A stretch of 64,000 nt of DNA from the NCBI RefSeq assembly GCF_000276665.1, contig NW_004955417.1:28130674-28194673 (forward strand), read 5' to 3'. Position 1 is the stretch's first letter. Each line of letters opens with the position of its first letter. Below the pieces are notes generated by a model. The model was not told where the DNA came from. It worked only from the letters and a program-made list of their open reading frames with translations, and did not search any database. Origin of the DNA: Chinchilla lanigera (taxonomy: Eukaryota > Chordata > Mammalia > Rodentia > Chinchillidae). The position numbers and the translations under genes are program-made. Of the stretch, positions 46,276 through 58,344 are shown in pieces.

Positions 46276-46312
<37 letters not shown>
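46264..46312. repeat. GA dinucleotide microsatellite
   Basis: About 24 GA units have one GGGG interruption near 46275. The uninterrupted part is long enough to be polymorphic. Confidence 0.95.
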
Positions 46313-46313
<1 letters not shown>

Positions 46314-47789
46314 TCCCAGTGGGATTAGTCAGCAGCGGGTCCTCTGACGCAGCCCTGTGATCTAGTTAAAAATAGGAAAGAGGGTGCTTTGCCAGAGTCA
46401 TCACCATCGTGCGGTGTTGAAGAACCGACCACTTTTTTATTCCTACATCCTGTTCCTTTATCTAAAAATAGACAAAAGCTCTGCCCCTGAATGTTGGAAC
46501 AAGCTCCGCTGCTCTGTCACCTGACCATGTGGTCCTTTGCACTCTGTGCCCTTTCCCTCCACCCCGATGTCAGCCTGGGGCTCCCGGCCTCTATTTTTCC
46601 TCCTTGTCCCCGGAAACCCCAGGACCCACAAGCCGAAGTCAGTGACACCGGACAGGTGGTTGAGGCAAACCAGACTGTCCATCCTGCCCCGCAGGACGGC
46701 AGCTCGTGGTTTCCCACAGATCGACTGACTTCCCAGAGCAGCCAGCACCCGGATGTTACGGGAACTCACCAGACCTTCAAATGTTAGAAATAAATCTGGA
46801 TGCTCATTTTTTAAAAACAGGTCAAGTCACAAGCTTTGGCTCGTGGTCTTTGCCCCACTGCCCTGAGGGGATCTAGTGTGTTACCAGCTGAGAAGTGAAA
46901 TTTTACAAAATCTAGATCTCACGGCTGCACCTTCCTGCATTTTCCAGTTCTTGACCTCCCCTGGAAAGGGCACGAGACTCGGACAGCAGCCCTCTACTCT
47001 TATCTCAAATCTGCCTTTTCTAGGAATGGAACTTCGGGTGCATTTGCTTTAATGACCTTGAGTCTACCAAACTCCATTAGCCTGCAAGTCTGGAAAGTCC
47101 TCATCCTCCTCCCGTTCTTAATTTCCTGACCTCAAAGACCAACGCCCCACAAGGGTACCCTGATCTCCCAGAGTAGAAGTCAGCTTTATTTCCAACCCAG
47201 CTGCACATAACTTTCCACCGGTGTGAGTACGGCTGCATCCCTGTGTCCCCCACGTTGACTGTCACTAGTGTCACCCCCGTTTTCCTTAGCAAACCGCTAC
47301 GTCTGCTTCTATCCCTGCTCCAGCCTCTCTACTCTTCCTGGACCCTGGACCTCTTTCTCCAAAAGCAAAGTAAAAACAAATTTGACAGCACTTTGTTCAG
47401 AGCTTGTCCCTGGAGGAGAATTTCCAGTGCGCGTTCCTTATCCTGGCTGCACCCCAACTGCCCGCTGTCTTTGCGGGCTGGCGAGTCACATGGGGCGGCC
47501 TCAGTCAAGTCACTAGCTCAGCCCAGGGAGGGAAACCAGGGGGCCAGGTATTTCTACTCCAGCAGGGGCTGCAAATATTTAGGCAACATCTCAGGTATTG
47601 TGTTTGATGAATTATGTTCCAAGCGTCAGGAGAGGAAGAAATCTCTAATACTTTTTTCTCACATCCGATAGTACAGAAAGTGTTGTCACTCAGGAAGCAA
47701 ACTGGGAAAATTCTCATGTATCCTTGGGAGAACTGAGCTTCAAAGTCAGAAGAGGGGTCCAACCTCCCACCTTTATCTGTGTCTCATTG

Positions 47790-48125
47790 GTGAAGGAATC
47801 CACTTCCTGATCTACCACCATGAACACCACAGCCTGGGTGGCTTAAAACAACAGGCGTTTAGTTCTCAGTCCAGAGCTCTAACTTGGGTGGCAGTGAGCC
47901 ACGCCCGCTCTGAGGTCTCAGGGAAGCACCTTTGGTTGTCTTTTCTACCTCCCTGTGGTTGCTGCCCGGCGTTGGGGTTCCTTGGTGGGTGGGTCTAACT
48001 CTGTTTCTGCCCCTTCCTCTGCACGGAGTGCTTCTTCTTCTCAGGGTGGTGGGGACTGGCTTGGACCCCACCTAACCACTGTGCCCTCATTTCCATTGGT
48101 TGCCTCTGAAAAACCCTGCTTCTAA
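47790..48125 (+). repeat. Interspersed repeat, family not named
   Basis: GCCTGGGTGGCTTAAAACAAC followed by GTTCTCAGTCCAGAGCTC, and later TTCCTCTGCACGGAG, recall a common mammalian interspersed repeat. I cannot assign the family with confidence. Confidence 0.35.
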
Positions 48126-48135
48126 ATCAGGCTGT

Positions 48136-48462
48136 ACAGCTGCTTCTCAGTGTCCACAGGGGCTGGTCCAGGACCCCCTCGAAAACCCAGATCCTCGGAC
48201 TGCAAGTGCCTTATATAAAGTAGCATAGTATTTGCATATAACCCATACACTTCCTCCATCATACTTTCAATCATCTTTAGACGACTTATGAAATTTCATG
48301 CAATTTAAGTGCCCTGTGAACAGAATAGTTGTTATACTGTATCTTGCGGGAAATAATGACAAAAAAGTCTTATGTATTTGGTCCAAGTGCAATTATTTTT
48401 TTAAAAAGTTTTGATCCAAGGTTGGTTGAATCTGGAGGTTCAGACACAGAGATAGCAAGGTC
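48136..48462 (+). mobile_element. Tigger/mariner-class nonautonomous DNA transposon
   Basis: TCAGTGTCCACAGGGGCTGG, TCCAGGACCCCCTCGAAAAC, CCTTATATAAAGTAGCATAG, TATTTGCATATAACCCATAC and TTGTTATACTGTATCTTGCG appear in order. GATCCAAGGTTGGTTGAATC follows near the end. This matches a well-known mammalian TcMar-Tigger MITE over almost its full length. Confidence 0.75.
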
Positions 48463-50084
48463 TGGCTGGGTCTGAGGGACTGGGGATTAGGGTGTGAACT
48501 TGTCTTCTTGGGGGACATAATTCCATCCAATACAGGGAACAACCAACTTAGATACTCCCCTACAATGAGCACACGTATGAACCCAGTACAGAATCCAGCT
48601 TTTAGAAAGTATCTTTGCACAAGTAGGTCACAGTGCAGCTGCCCAGTTGGAATGCATTTTTACATCTTCCGGTGCCTTTAAATGCAGGCGTGAAAAGGGC
48701 AGGAGACTGCAGCACTGGGCTGTGGATGCAGTCTGAGACAGTGTCCTAAGGAACTTGGAGTGATCCTTCGGCCACAATAAAAATGGTCCACTCTTTGGAG
48801 ACTCACTGGGCACAGAAGGGAAAACTCAGACAGGGGACTCACAGTACCCTGACCGGCACCCTCAGAGGCCACATCAGCCAGAAGCCCCAGGTGGCCGGCA
48901 GTGTGGTGCTTTGTGGCGAGGGTGGTGCAGGACCTCAGGGGGTCAAAACCCACAATGGGTCCCGGGACACGTCCATTCACACTGGCCCTGTGCTGTAAGC
49001 CTGCGGCAGACAGGAGCTGGAAACTCACCTCGACAGCGAGACAAGGTCACCTCAGCCAGCATTAGCGGGCTCCATCCAAGTGCTTCCAAAGGTCCTACAG
49101 CTTTACAGCGAAAAAGGACCATGGTCAAAATGCACTTTGGGATGCAGGCAAGATGAACTCGAAGGATGGTCAGCTGATCCATCCCCATTAAAGTACGAGA
49201 ACCGTGCCGGGAGCCCTGGAAATTACACCTGCCCAGTCTAATAAAAACAATGCAGTAAAATAAAAGCAAATGTCCGCTGTGACTCTTGCTCCTACGGTGC
49301 TGGAGACGGAACTCGGGTCTTCACCGCTGCGAACAGGGAGACGGTGGAGGTCTGATGGCAACAGTGACCAGAATGCTGTGAGTCCAGAGTGTCAGGTGAA
49401 AGTCTGTGAGCCAGATGGTGCTCTGGGAGCCCGGTCCTCCTCCTGGACATGTTTCCAGGCCTGGCTTTCAACATTCTTGGAAAAAATAGTTTTGAAAAAC
49501 ATCAATGAAGATGACCGACAAGGAGAGTTGTTTCTTGGCAAGCTAGTTGTGGAGAAACTATAGAGTTCTAGGTTGTTGGGGTTTTGGTTTTTGTTTTTGT
49601 CTGTAAAGATCACGCCTTAATGTGCTTAAAAGCATTTTTAAAGTTAGTTTCTTGGGCAGACCGTGTTCCCTTCATTTAAAGGCCTTGGTTCAGGGCAGGA
49701 TGTAAACATGGTTAGGATTTCAAATAAGGCAGATTGAGAACAGCCAGAGGGAGAAGCAAGTTGCTACGGAAACGAGCAGCCAGTGGAACACAGCCGCCCC
49801 GAGTCACCGAAGGGCGGGGAGCGCCCAGCGGGGGCAGTGGCCTGGCCTGCCTGAGCTGTTCCATCCGGAAGGAAACCCAGGTGCTTCTCAAGGCGCCCGG
49901 ACTGAGAGCGCAAACTCAGGGCTGGGGCCTCACTGACCCGACGCGTCTGTTTCCGGTTGTCAGTTCGCCCCACCAACACGGCATATTGAGCGCCTCTGTG
50001 CGCCAGACCCTGAGCTGGCCCTGGGGCTGCTAATGAAATTCCCAGTTAGCTCCCCAGCCCTTCCTTACCTCGGCCTCCAGCAAA

Positions 50085-50425
50085 CCCTGCTCTCCTTCCA
50101 CCTCCACAGATTTGCTGCTTCTGCACATTTTAACCAAAGAGACTCATGCAGTATTCGGTGCTTTGCACCTGGCTTCTTTTACATGGCGCTGTGTTTCCAT
50201 AGTCTGTTTTGTAGCATGCGTTAGTCCTGCAATTGTTTTCATAGCTGGACAGTATCTCATTGTGTGACTCTACCACACTGCGTGTATCCATCCAGTAGCT
50301 GCTAGTCATCTGGGCTGTTTCTACCTTTTTTCAGCCATGGATGCTGCCCCAAACATTCGTGCACAGACTTTTGAACCCGCATGGTCAGTCCTGCAGGGTG
50401 TGTGCTGGGAGTGGAGCTCCTGGTT
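50085..50425 (+). mobile_element. Old L1 3'-region fragment
   Basis: CACAGATTTGCTGCTTCTGC, GTGCTTTGCACCTGGCTTC, GGACAGTATCTCATTGTGTG, CCACACTGCGTGTATCCATC and CTGCCCCAAACATTCGTGC appear in order, with GGGAGTGGAGCTCCTGG near the end. They match the classic mammalian L1M 3' region. Confidence 0.7.
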
Positions 50426-52344
50426 GCAGGGTAACTGTTTGTCTGGGTGAGGACTGGCCCTTTGAGCAGACACAAAATTAAAAAGCTGGTGACCCCGCTG
50501 ACCTCCGACCATACCCTGTCCTTCCAGTTCACAACACAACACCCCAGAGGAGGACCTGAGGTCTCAGAGGGAATGGAGATTGTTAATTGTGATCACCCCG
50601 CCTCATAGTGACTCCTTGTTCACAGGAGCGAATATTCAACAAGCATCTGCCGGGCTCCTGCCGAGTGCGGGATTCTGTGTCAGACTCTGGGGGCGCTGTG
50701 AAGACACCCCTCACAGAGCTGTGAGGAGATGGGGCTGCAAGTCAGGTGCGCAATGTTCCCGGCGACTCTCCCTTTGTCATTTCGCCTCCTTGGTAGCACT
50801 GAGGTTGTGAACACAGGAGGGTCTGTGATGATCTATCAGTGTCTATTCTACCCCGGGGCAGGGCCAAGGACTGTTGGCCCCAGTGTCGTCTCTTATGCCA
50901 GTACCCGGCCTGGAACAGATGCTCAGTAACCTCAGCTGTCCAGGGTGTGAAGAAAGTTGGGGGAGGCTGGCGGGGCTGCCCCTCTCTGTGCTGGGCCGAG
51001 AGGCCTTTCCTTCCCGAGTCTCTGCCACGTCCTGCTGTCTTGTCTGAGCTAAGTCTGATTGGTGTGTGACTCAGGAAGGCTTGTTCAGCTCACAGCTCAC
51101 AAGCTCTCTCATTTCCAACACAAATTGTGATGGGAGAAACACTCAGTTTAAGTTTACTTTTTATGGAAACAAAATTTCAAAACATTCACTGCAGAACTAT
51201 GTTAATTTCAATTATTGACATTCACCAGTAATTAAGTCAAATGATATATAAGCCGGGAAGCCTCTTGTGCCATCGGCTTATGAGAAAACTTGGAAAGAAA
51301 ACAGTAAAGTCTGTTTCTCGGTGGTTTCTTAATCTCCAGGAGCTGAGGGAGTGCTATTCTGGGTGCCTCAGATGAGCTGTCACCCCTTACTTCAGGGACC
51401 CCGCAAAGTAAATGAAGAAAAAATGGTCAGTCACTGGGGAACCTTGTCAAAGGTTTTGTGTTTTGGCCTCAGTTCCGTTTTGTAGCTGAACTGTTGCGCA
51501 GCAAGGCCGTCAGCTGACTCAGGAGACCAGAAGTTTCTCAGAGGACCTTGGGTGGTTTCCTTCTGCTTGGAGGTAGAACACGAAAGCAGTTGAGCTGGAG
51601 GAAGTGGTGGTAGCAGACCCTGATCGAGAGTTTACTTGTGCTCCACGCACTGTTAAGTGCTTCTGACCTACCCATGTACGCATCCTGAAAACCTCAGGTG
51701 TTCTAGATCAGGTGGGAGAGACTGGAGAGGGTAAGTGATTTGCCTGAGTGGTGCAGGAGAAAGCCTTGAACCCCATTGGTTTGATTCTGGATTCCGTGCC
51801 CCACTTCTTCCCACCTCGGCTCTTGACTGTAGATTTAAAGGGGGAAAGCATCAAATGTGTGTCCAATTGTTTTAAATAAAATGCACAGGAGAAAGGCAGC
51901 CCAACCTTCAGACAGCCCCAAGGAAACTGTCCTTGCCTGAAAGCTCAGTTTCTGAGGGAGTTAAGTTTCCCCCTGTGATGACTGCTGCATTTTATCCTGC
52001 TCCTCTTGTATAGAAGTATTTGTAGGAAGTACCAGGCAAGGCTGGTCTGCGTTCAGCCATGCATTCTTGGCTGCTCTGGAAACGGCACTGCAAAGACTCA
52101 AGGGACCTTGCAGGCCCTTCCAAGTCTTCCTGGGGAAAGGTCTGGGGTCTAAAAGCTCACAACTCACACGTCTCCCTCCTGAGGATGGCGGCCATGGGGA
52201 GGCCCTGTGAGAAGGACCATGTGAGCCAGCACTGAAGGAGTACGGTGGCCCATCTGATCCATTCACGGTACGCTCAGGAGGACTTCATGCTGCTGTTCTC
52301 TCCTCTGGAGTGGGTCTTCCCCATGTCTTGACTAAGGAATACAC

Positions 52345-52560
52345 TCCAGTGGCTTGGTCCATTTGTGTGACACCCTGGGTCACCTGCTGACCTGGTGGCT
52401 TTAGGCAGTCATTTCTCCTCTCTCTGCCTTTGTTCTCTCATGTGTTCAGTAAGAATAACACTGTTCTGTAGAGAAGTAAATGGGCAACTCTACGCAGAGC
52501 TTAGTTCTGGTCTGGCACCTAGTGGAGCCCAGCAAGTACTGTCATTGTGAATCCACTGGG
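52345..52560 (+). repeat. MIR-like SINE remnant
   Basis: GACCTGGTGGCTTTAGGCAG, CATTTCTCCTCTCTCTGCCT, TGTGTTCAGTAAGAATAACA and CTGGCACCTAGTGGAGCCCA follow MIR order. Confidence 0.6.
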
Positions 52561-53114
52561 CCCCTCTAAGGTTTCATTAAATAAAGCCAAAGGTCTGCTG
52601 GAGACCAGGTCATACTGTGAAGCCAAACAGCACTGTTTGAAAACCCCTGCCAAGGCCTCCTGACGACCTGCCTATTAGTTCAGCAGAGTGGTCCCCAGAG
52701 TCCCAGAGACCAGTCCTTCGAGGGTGACATGAGTGTTGGTACAAATGCCACTGACACTCACAGCCAGCTCTTAAGACAGGTGCAGTCCCAACCTGGCTTT
52801 GTGTTTAAAACCCCTGTAGACATCGGCACCCGGGAGAAGAGACAGAAGCTCAGCCCTGCACACAGGGTCGGGAGGCTGCACAGGCAGCGCGGGAGAGGGG
52901 CCACAGGAGCTGCATCTGAGCCCGTGACTGAGGTCTCCGGTGGGGTGGCTCATTTGCCCCGATCCCTCCCCGGTAGGCACCCGACTTCATTACAGGAGTC
53001 TGTCAAGGACCTGGCTTTCCGCAAAGGTCTAGCAGACGCACACCAGAAGCCTCGTTCTCTGGTGGACCCCGGCTTACCAGTGAGGAGGACCACGTGGTTC
53101 AGATGACAGAGTAC

Positions 53115-54733
53115 AAAATGAGGATCTCAAGGTTTATTAATTACATCAGATGCAGAATCACAGTGCTGGCTTAAAACAAATTAGCCATTTAAAAACCTTT
53201 AAACCAGAAAGAAAGTGATTTGTAAAACTTCAGAGAAAGAAACTAATGCAGGCAAGGGCGGTGTCTGAAAGTCCCGTCCAGGAACCTTCACGCAGACGTC
53301 CCACTGCCATGACACGCTTCTATCTCAGTCTCACCACAGCGACAGAGGCGCAGCCTGGGAGACAGCGATCACTTCTGGAAGGAAATCGGAGAGGCCGGGA
53401 GCTGCGAGTTTCCTGCAGGGGCGCAGGGCGCTGACACAGGCGACCTCACTCCGCTGCGAAGGGAGCCCAGGCGCCTTCCCCTCTGCTTTCACCTTGAAGA
53501 GAACACAAGGCGCTCAGGGCCACTCGCTCGCTCACAGGGAGGCAGGACCGCGCTAAGCTCAGCCATGCGCTCCCATCGGCGCCTTGAGCAACAGAGTTGG
53601 ACACCACTGCTTTCTCAAGGGAACTCTCCTCCCAGCTTTTCCTAAACCCCCCTGACCTGGAAGAATGATGCCAGGGATCTGGAAATCGGCAGCAACGCTG
53701 GTCGCTGGTGCTGGGGGCTGCGGAGTGTTGCTAGAGCCTGACAATGCCCAACAATGGCAAGAACACAGAGGGCTTTGATTTCAGGTATTCATTACTCACA
53801 CCCCAGGGGCCGTGGGGGGCGAGGAGGGTCACAGGGGTTGCCAAGCATGGAAGCTGGCAGCAGCGAGTTTGTGGAAAACCAGACCTTTGCCTCACAGCGC
53901 TGCCAGCGGGTCAGCCTCTAGTGCCAGTCGCCTGCGGAGTGCTACGGTTCAAACCCCAGAAAGCATGTCGTAGGTTAAAAAAGAACCCCAGAGTCCAGTG
54001 AAATTGCAACATGGACCAAACAGATCGATGTCATGAAGTCACCGGAACTGAAACCATAGCAACACGACCGTTGCTAGGTGGGCACCTGCCAGAGCAGACC
54101 AGAAAACCACCGAAGAAAAGAAAATGGACCGGGAGGATGACAGCGAGTACTGAGAAAAACGAAGGTCTGCGTGTCCAAAGAGGAGAGGAAACGGAGGGCG
54201 TGTGCAAACATCCTCGCAAAAGTGAGAGCTGCATTATTTCAAAAATTAAATGGGAAATAAAATACATCAGATAATTTTCTTGAAAAATGACATCCCCAAA
54301 AGCAACACTGGATTTGTTTTTCGTGCATTCTAAGTTCTAGATCACAACTGGGATTCCATTACCCGGATTCGCTCTCTCATGTAAGTTGTAAAGGACTGGC
54401 AGGGTGGCCGTGTTTTCAGTGTGGCGGGAGCCCGTGTCCGTTACCAGCTGCTGCTTCTTGCTCACAGCGGAGCAAGACACTGACAGCCGTCTCCGGTGAG
54501 CCCAGGGCCTTCTTCCACAGGATGGCCCACCTGCCTGCGCTGTGTCAACAGAGCTTTATCCTCTCCCCAGGGTTCAGCTGTCCTTGAGTCTTACTTCTCT
54601 TGGAAGCTTTTGACTTTGGACTCTTGAAATGCTTGTGAAGGGAGAGATGCTGATTTCCTACTCCGGGACCCATGTGCTGATACTGACCTGGGGATACTTT
54701 ACCCACTCACTGCCCCTTACCCCAGCACCCGGA
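53115..54733 (-). other. DPYS: Probable DPYS 3' UTR
   Basis: Reading leftward from the DPYS stop codon, the first canonical AATAAA on the - strand is the complement of 53133-53138. It is followed by a T/GT-rich stretch near 53105-53120, so cleavage near 53110-53118 is plausible and the 3' UTR would be about 1.6 kb. No acceptor-linked coding exon is evident between. The length is inferred; a shorter UTR using a variant signal is possible. Confidence 0.4.
53133..53138 (-). terminator. DPYS: Candidate DPYS polyadenylation signal (AATAAA on the - strand)
   Basis: The hexamer sits in an AT-rich context (TTAATAAACC on -) with TTTTGTACTCTGT about 15-25 bases downstream as a GU-rich element. It is the first AATAAA after the DPYS stop codon. 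Confidence 0.45.
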
Positions 54734-54850
54734 TCAGGAGGCGGCCTGCGTCCCGGTCTCCACTGTAGAGTCCTCTGGTGCCTCTCTGGATGTCAGGGTG
54801 ATGACTTCTCCCTTGTAGGGCGCCCGCTCCACGGGGGTGGGTGTGCAAGT
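54734..54850 (-). CDS. DPYS: DPYS last coding exon (C-terminal 38 residues and stop)
   Basis: Dihydropyrimidinase is the cytosolic zinc amidohydrolase that opens the ring of dihydrouracil and dihydrothymine, the second step of pyrimidine breakdown, mainly in liver and kidney. On the - strand, after acceptor CTCTGTTTCAG (complement of 54851-54861), the frame reads [16 protein letters not shown], the conserved C-terminal block, and ends at TGA (complement of 54734-54736). It has 38 residues, the same number as the human last exon, but the final stretch ([16 protein letters not shown]) differs strongly from the human tail. It joins the preceding exon in phase 0. The exon is too short for simple open-frame calling. 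Confidence 0.95.
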   Translation of the reverse strand, partial: TCTPTPVERAPYKGEVITLTSREAPEDSTVETGTQAAS

Positions 54851-56594
54851 CTGAAACAGAGCACATTTCAATTCTCTCTGTGGGTTACTGACTGCTTGAA
54901 CTCACAGCTAAGGACAGCTCCCTTTATGAATTGCGACAGAGAGAAGAAAAGAAAAACAAACATGAATTCATTGTGTGCCAACTGCACTGTCTCCTCTCCC
55001 AGGACTTCGGAGGGACCTGGTGTCTCTGGGTTTTCCTCTGTGCAGGTACTGATCTATATCTGACAAGGTGTAGGGGTCTCATCAGGGCCTCTGCCTGGGT
55101 CTGCTGACCACCTCCTCCAGCCCTTCCAGCCTTCTACCTTTCCTCCTGGCCTCCATCCTAGCTGGCCACTTTCTCAGAGTGCTTTGCTCTCCCAGCGTTT
55201 TGCCACAGGTTACAGCAATTTGCATGTGTGTCGCTCTCCTGGTGGCCTCTGCCTTGGGCCTTCTGCAGAATCTCACCTCCTTAGGGGTCCACTTGGAGGC
55301 AGGATCCTCCACTGGACTCAGCAGGAGTTAACTCAGAGCTTGGGTAGACTCGAAAAGCAAAGGGGTACACAGACAGTAACTGAACCATGTGCCTGTGAAC
55401 TGATCGGCAGCCAGAGGCAGCACCTCCGGGGGTCGGCAGCCTGGGCTGTGCAGCCGGGTCTCCTCCCTGGCATGTGCTCCAGCTCCAGTAGCTGTAAACT
55501 GGGTAAGAAAAAGCCTACAGTACAGGGCTATTAGGCGGATCAGATGTGGGGAGGATCACGGAGTATAGGAGAGCATCTAGCATCACACCTGATTCAGACC
55601 AGCTCTTCATAAACCGTAACACAAACCCACACTTACGTGCACACAAATAACAAGCAGTCATGGGGCTCATTCTGCCCACTCTGACTACCAGACTGCAGCG
55701 ACCCACGGCGTGGGCTTGGAGCAAGGCCGAGCTGCCTGGCTGTCTCTCTTCACACTACCCATCCTGTGTCTCCAACCCAGCTGGCCAGGTCCTGTCCACA
55801 CAGTGTCACGGACCATCTGCCTTGGAGGCCCAGGGGTCAGGGCTGGTTGCAAGAATGACCGCAAGACATTGTCCACCCTGCCACATGGCCACACAGCAAC
55901 AAACCCACCTTCTCTCTGATCTTTTGCTGTCCTGCCTCCATGCCGCCCTGCTTTGAGAAGAAGCTGACAGGAACCAAGGACATATAAGGCCTAGGCTCAA
56001 GCCTTGCAGCACCTTTAACTTTTCACCGTTTGTTCGTCCTTGGAGGTGGGTGGCACAGGCCCTGTGGGCCCCCACCTTACTCATCTCCAAACCCCCTTAC
56101 CCCCTGGCACTGTCCTCTGGCTGTTTCAGAACTACAGTAGGTAGGTGCTGTGACAGGTGGGAGGTGATGGCTGTCCTCTGCAGAATCCTAAACAGCCATG
56201 GCTGTTTTTGCTCTGTACACATTTGTGTTTGAAGTAGCATTAACCTACCACTCTTAGAAAAAGGAGTCTTGTCCCTTCTCTCTAGCAACAAGGGTGGGTT
56301 TCCAGATGAAGTGTGACATGCCCGGTGTGACCTGGCACCGGCCTACATTGGGGCCAACGTTCGATGCCCAGGGCTCGCACTGACAGTCTGCCAGCCAACA
56401 TAAAGTGGGTTTCTTTCTCAAGCGCCCCCAGTACCTATGACGGCCACATACACTGTCCCAATTCCACCAGCTGAAAGCATTCTTAGCACTTAGAGGACAT
56501 TTATGCAGCACAGAGCAGAAAAACCAGGATGAAGAATCAGGCAGGTCTGGGTTTAAGAGTAAGCGGGTTTCTCCTCTTGCCTCCTGAGACTCTT

Positions 56595-56945
56595 GTGGCT
56601 TGGATGGGAATGTCCCGCAGAGCCTCGGGGCTCACAGGTGTAGGTGGGGCTTGTGGAAGGAGAATGGATCGTGATGGGGGTGACAGCTGACTTGCTCTCT
56701 GGAGGCGGGGCCTGGTAGGAAGAGGCGGTCACCGTGGGCGTGACCCGGAAGGATGCATCTTCCTCTCCAGCTCCTCCCTGTCTCCCTGCTTCCTGTCTGC
56801 TGAGATGTAAGCAGCTCTCTTCTGTCAGGCCCTCCACCATGCTGCCTTGGAGGTGGCCAACTATGAAAGCATGGTAACCATGAGCCAAAACACACCTGTC
56901 CTGCTGTAAGTTGTTGGTGTTAGGGGACATGTCTCAGTGACGAGG
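56595..56945 (+). mobile_element. MaLR-type solo LTR in DPYS intron
   Basis: TGGCTTGGATGGGAATGTCC and CGCAGAGCCTCGGGGCTCAC, then GCTGAGATGTAAGCAGCTCT, ACCATGAGCCAAAACACACC and TGTAAGTTGTTGGTGTT are the standard order of a sense MaLR (ORR1/MST-like) LTR. It lies antisense to DPYS. Confidence 0.7.
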
Positions 56946-57299
56946 AACACAACACTCTGTGTTCTCCTGATTTCTGCCTCTCTGGTCAGCTGTCTCTGCG
57001 CTTTTGCTGGTTTCCACCTCCTCGAGTTTGGGCCACCCCGAGCTCCATCTGAAGGCCCCTTTCTCCTCTCACAGTCTTCGTGGTGGCCCCAGATGAGGGG
57101 TTTTACATCTATGCATGAGGATTCCCCACTTGATCTTTAGTCTTGATCTCATCCTATACTCAGATTCCTCTATCTCAGAAGCTAATTGAATTCATCACTG
57201 AGGTACAAACATGTGTCAAGCAGAACTAAGGCACAAGCACCAGGAGGAACCAGAGCTGAAACATGCTGAGCCTAAGGCCTTAGAGATCAGGGGCTGTTA

Positions 57300-57375
57300 T
57301 GTTACTAGTGTCTACATCCTTAGCACCCTGAATCGTACCTGATACACAACAGACATTTGTAAAATGTATGTGCTA
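57300..57375 (+). repeat. MIR/L2-like remnant
   Basis: TCCTTAGCACCCTGAATCG, ACCTGATACACAACAGACAT and TTGTAAAATGTATG resemble the core end of an MIR/L2 repeat. Confidence 0.45.
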
Positions 57376-57639
57376 CTGAGGGTAACATTATTTAAGAGTA
57401 TTGAGAATTCCTCAAAGAGGACCTCAAGACACTAATGTCCCAAGAATGCACCTTCAGGAGGCCTGTCTGGGCTACTGCATTCCTCCCATTCCCTGACACG
57501 GTAGTCAGGATTAGCTGATGCACCTTCATAATAATGGCTTCCTTTGGGATGGGATGGAGGTCAAGTAAGATAGGTTGAGGGTCGAACTGCATGCAAGCCT
57601 GTTCCAATGTGGAAGGGACAGGCAGCAGCTCCCTTTATG

Positions 57640-57860
57640 GGACACTGGTCCATTAATTACTTTAGCAGATGAAAGTTCAATTCAAGTTCATAGTCCTTAA
57701 TGATGACTGTCATTGTGATGAGTTAATAGACACGAATGAGACTTATGTCATATGCGGCACTATGAATAAACATTAATTGCAATCATCATTAGAGCTGCAT
57801 AATTGCAGAAATGCTTTTGGTTAGCTGATCAGGGGAAGAGGAAGCTGTACACTGATAGAA
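57640..57860. promoter_or_regulatory. Candidate conserved enhancer-like block in DPYS intron
   Basis: This low-GC block is dense in homeodomain-type and liver-factor-like words: TTAATTAC, AAGTTCAATTCAAGTTCA (nuclear-receptor/HNF4-like half sites), GAGTTAATAG (HNF1-like half), and ATTGCAAT (C/EBP-like, 57776-57783) next to CATCATTAGAG and GCATAATTGCAG. It carries no recognisable transposon sequence. DPYS is a liver/kidney gene, so an intronic enhancer would make sense. This is inferred from composition and motifs only. Confidence 0.3.
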
Positions 57861-58179
57861 AATTTAACTATATTGTCTGCCAAGAGGGGAGTGCTGGGAT
57901 GCTAGATTTTCTAAAAATAGTAAGACTTATACAGAAAATCCACAGAGCCTCAGGGAGCTACTGACACAAGGCTGCCCATGGGGGCCAAGACACGAAAACA
58001 CCAATAAAGACAGCTGCTCTTCCACAGTCCAAACAGCAGGCACTGGCCTGACATCCAATAGCTCAAATAAACGGAGGCTTCTTGAGATGAACTTCGTGCC
58101 TGGCTGGGATTTCCAAGGCTCCCAGTCCTTTGAGGTAGGCAACCTGGCTGTGAGCTCCAGATGGCCACTTAGAATCTAT

Positions 58180-58310
58180 GTGGTCTCCATGAGCCTCAGG
58201 TTCTGAATTGATAAAACAGGAATGGCCTGGTTATCTCCCAGGATTATTGTAAGAATTAAACTATGTCTGAAACCTAACTGGCAATCAATAAGTATTGATG
58301 GAATAAATTT
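58180..58310 (+). repeat. MIR-like SINE remnant
   Basis: GTCTCCATGAGCCTCAGGTT, GGTTATCTCCCAGGATTATT, GTAAGAATTAAACTATGTC and GCAATCAATAAGTATTGATG follow MIR order. Confidence 0.6.
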
Positions 58311-58344
58311 TGAATGACTAGCTAAAGCATAAAAAGAAAGTACA

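Larger units (their letters stand above)
43326..48130. other. DCSTAMP-DPYS intergenic sequence with old repeats
   Basis: No gene is recognised. A MIR-like remnant lies at 43925-44050, an ID-like antisense SINE with a T/C-rich tract at 45180-45330, a GA microsatellite at 46264-46312, and an unnamed interspersed repeat near 47790-48125. A low-GC stretch at 44755-44890 has few repeat features and could be conserved noncoding DNA. Open frames are short and composition-driven. Confidence 0.45.
48463..53110. other. Intergenic sequence next to the DPYS 3' end
   Basis: No gene is recognised. Old repeats occur at 50085-50425 (L1-type 3' region) and 52345-52560 (MIR-like). An AT-rich stretch near 51110-51260 stands out. 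The open frame at 52729-53106 on + has no identifiable product. Confidence 0.45.

Noticed and set aside
52729..53106. 125-codon + frame near the DPYS 3' end considered as a separate gene
   Set aside because: No recognisable motif, repeat support or splice context; it lies just beyond the probable DPYS poly(A) site.
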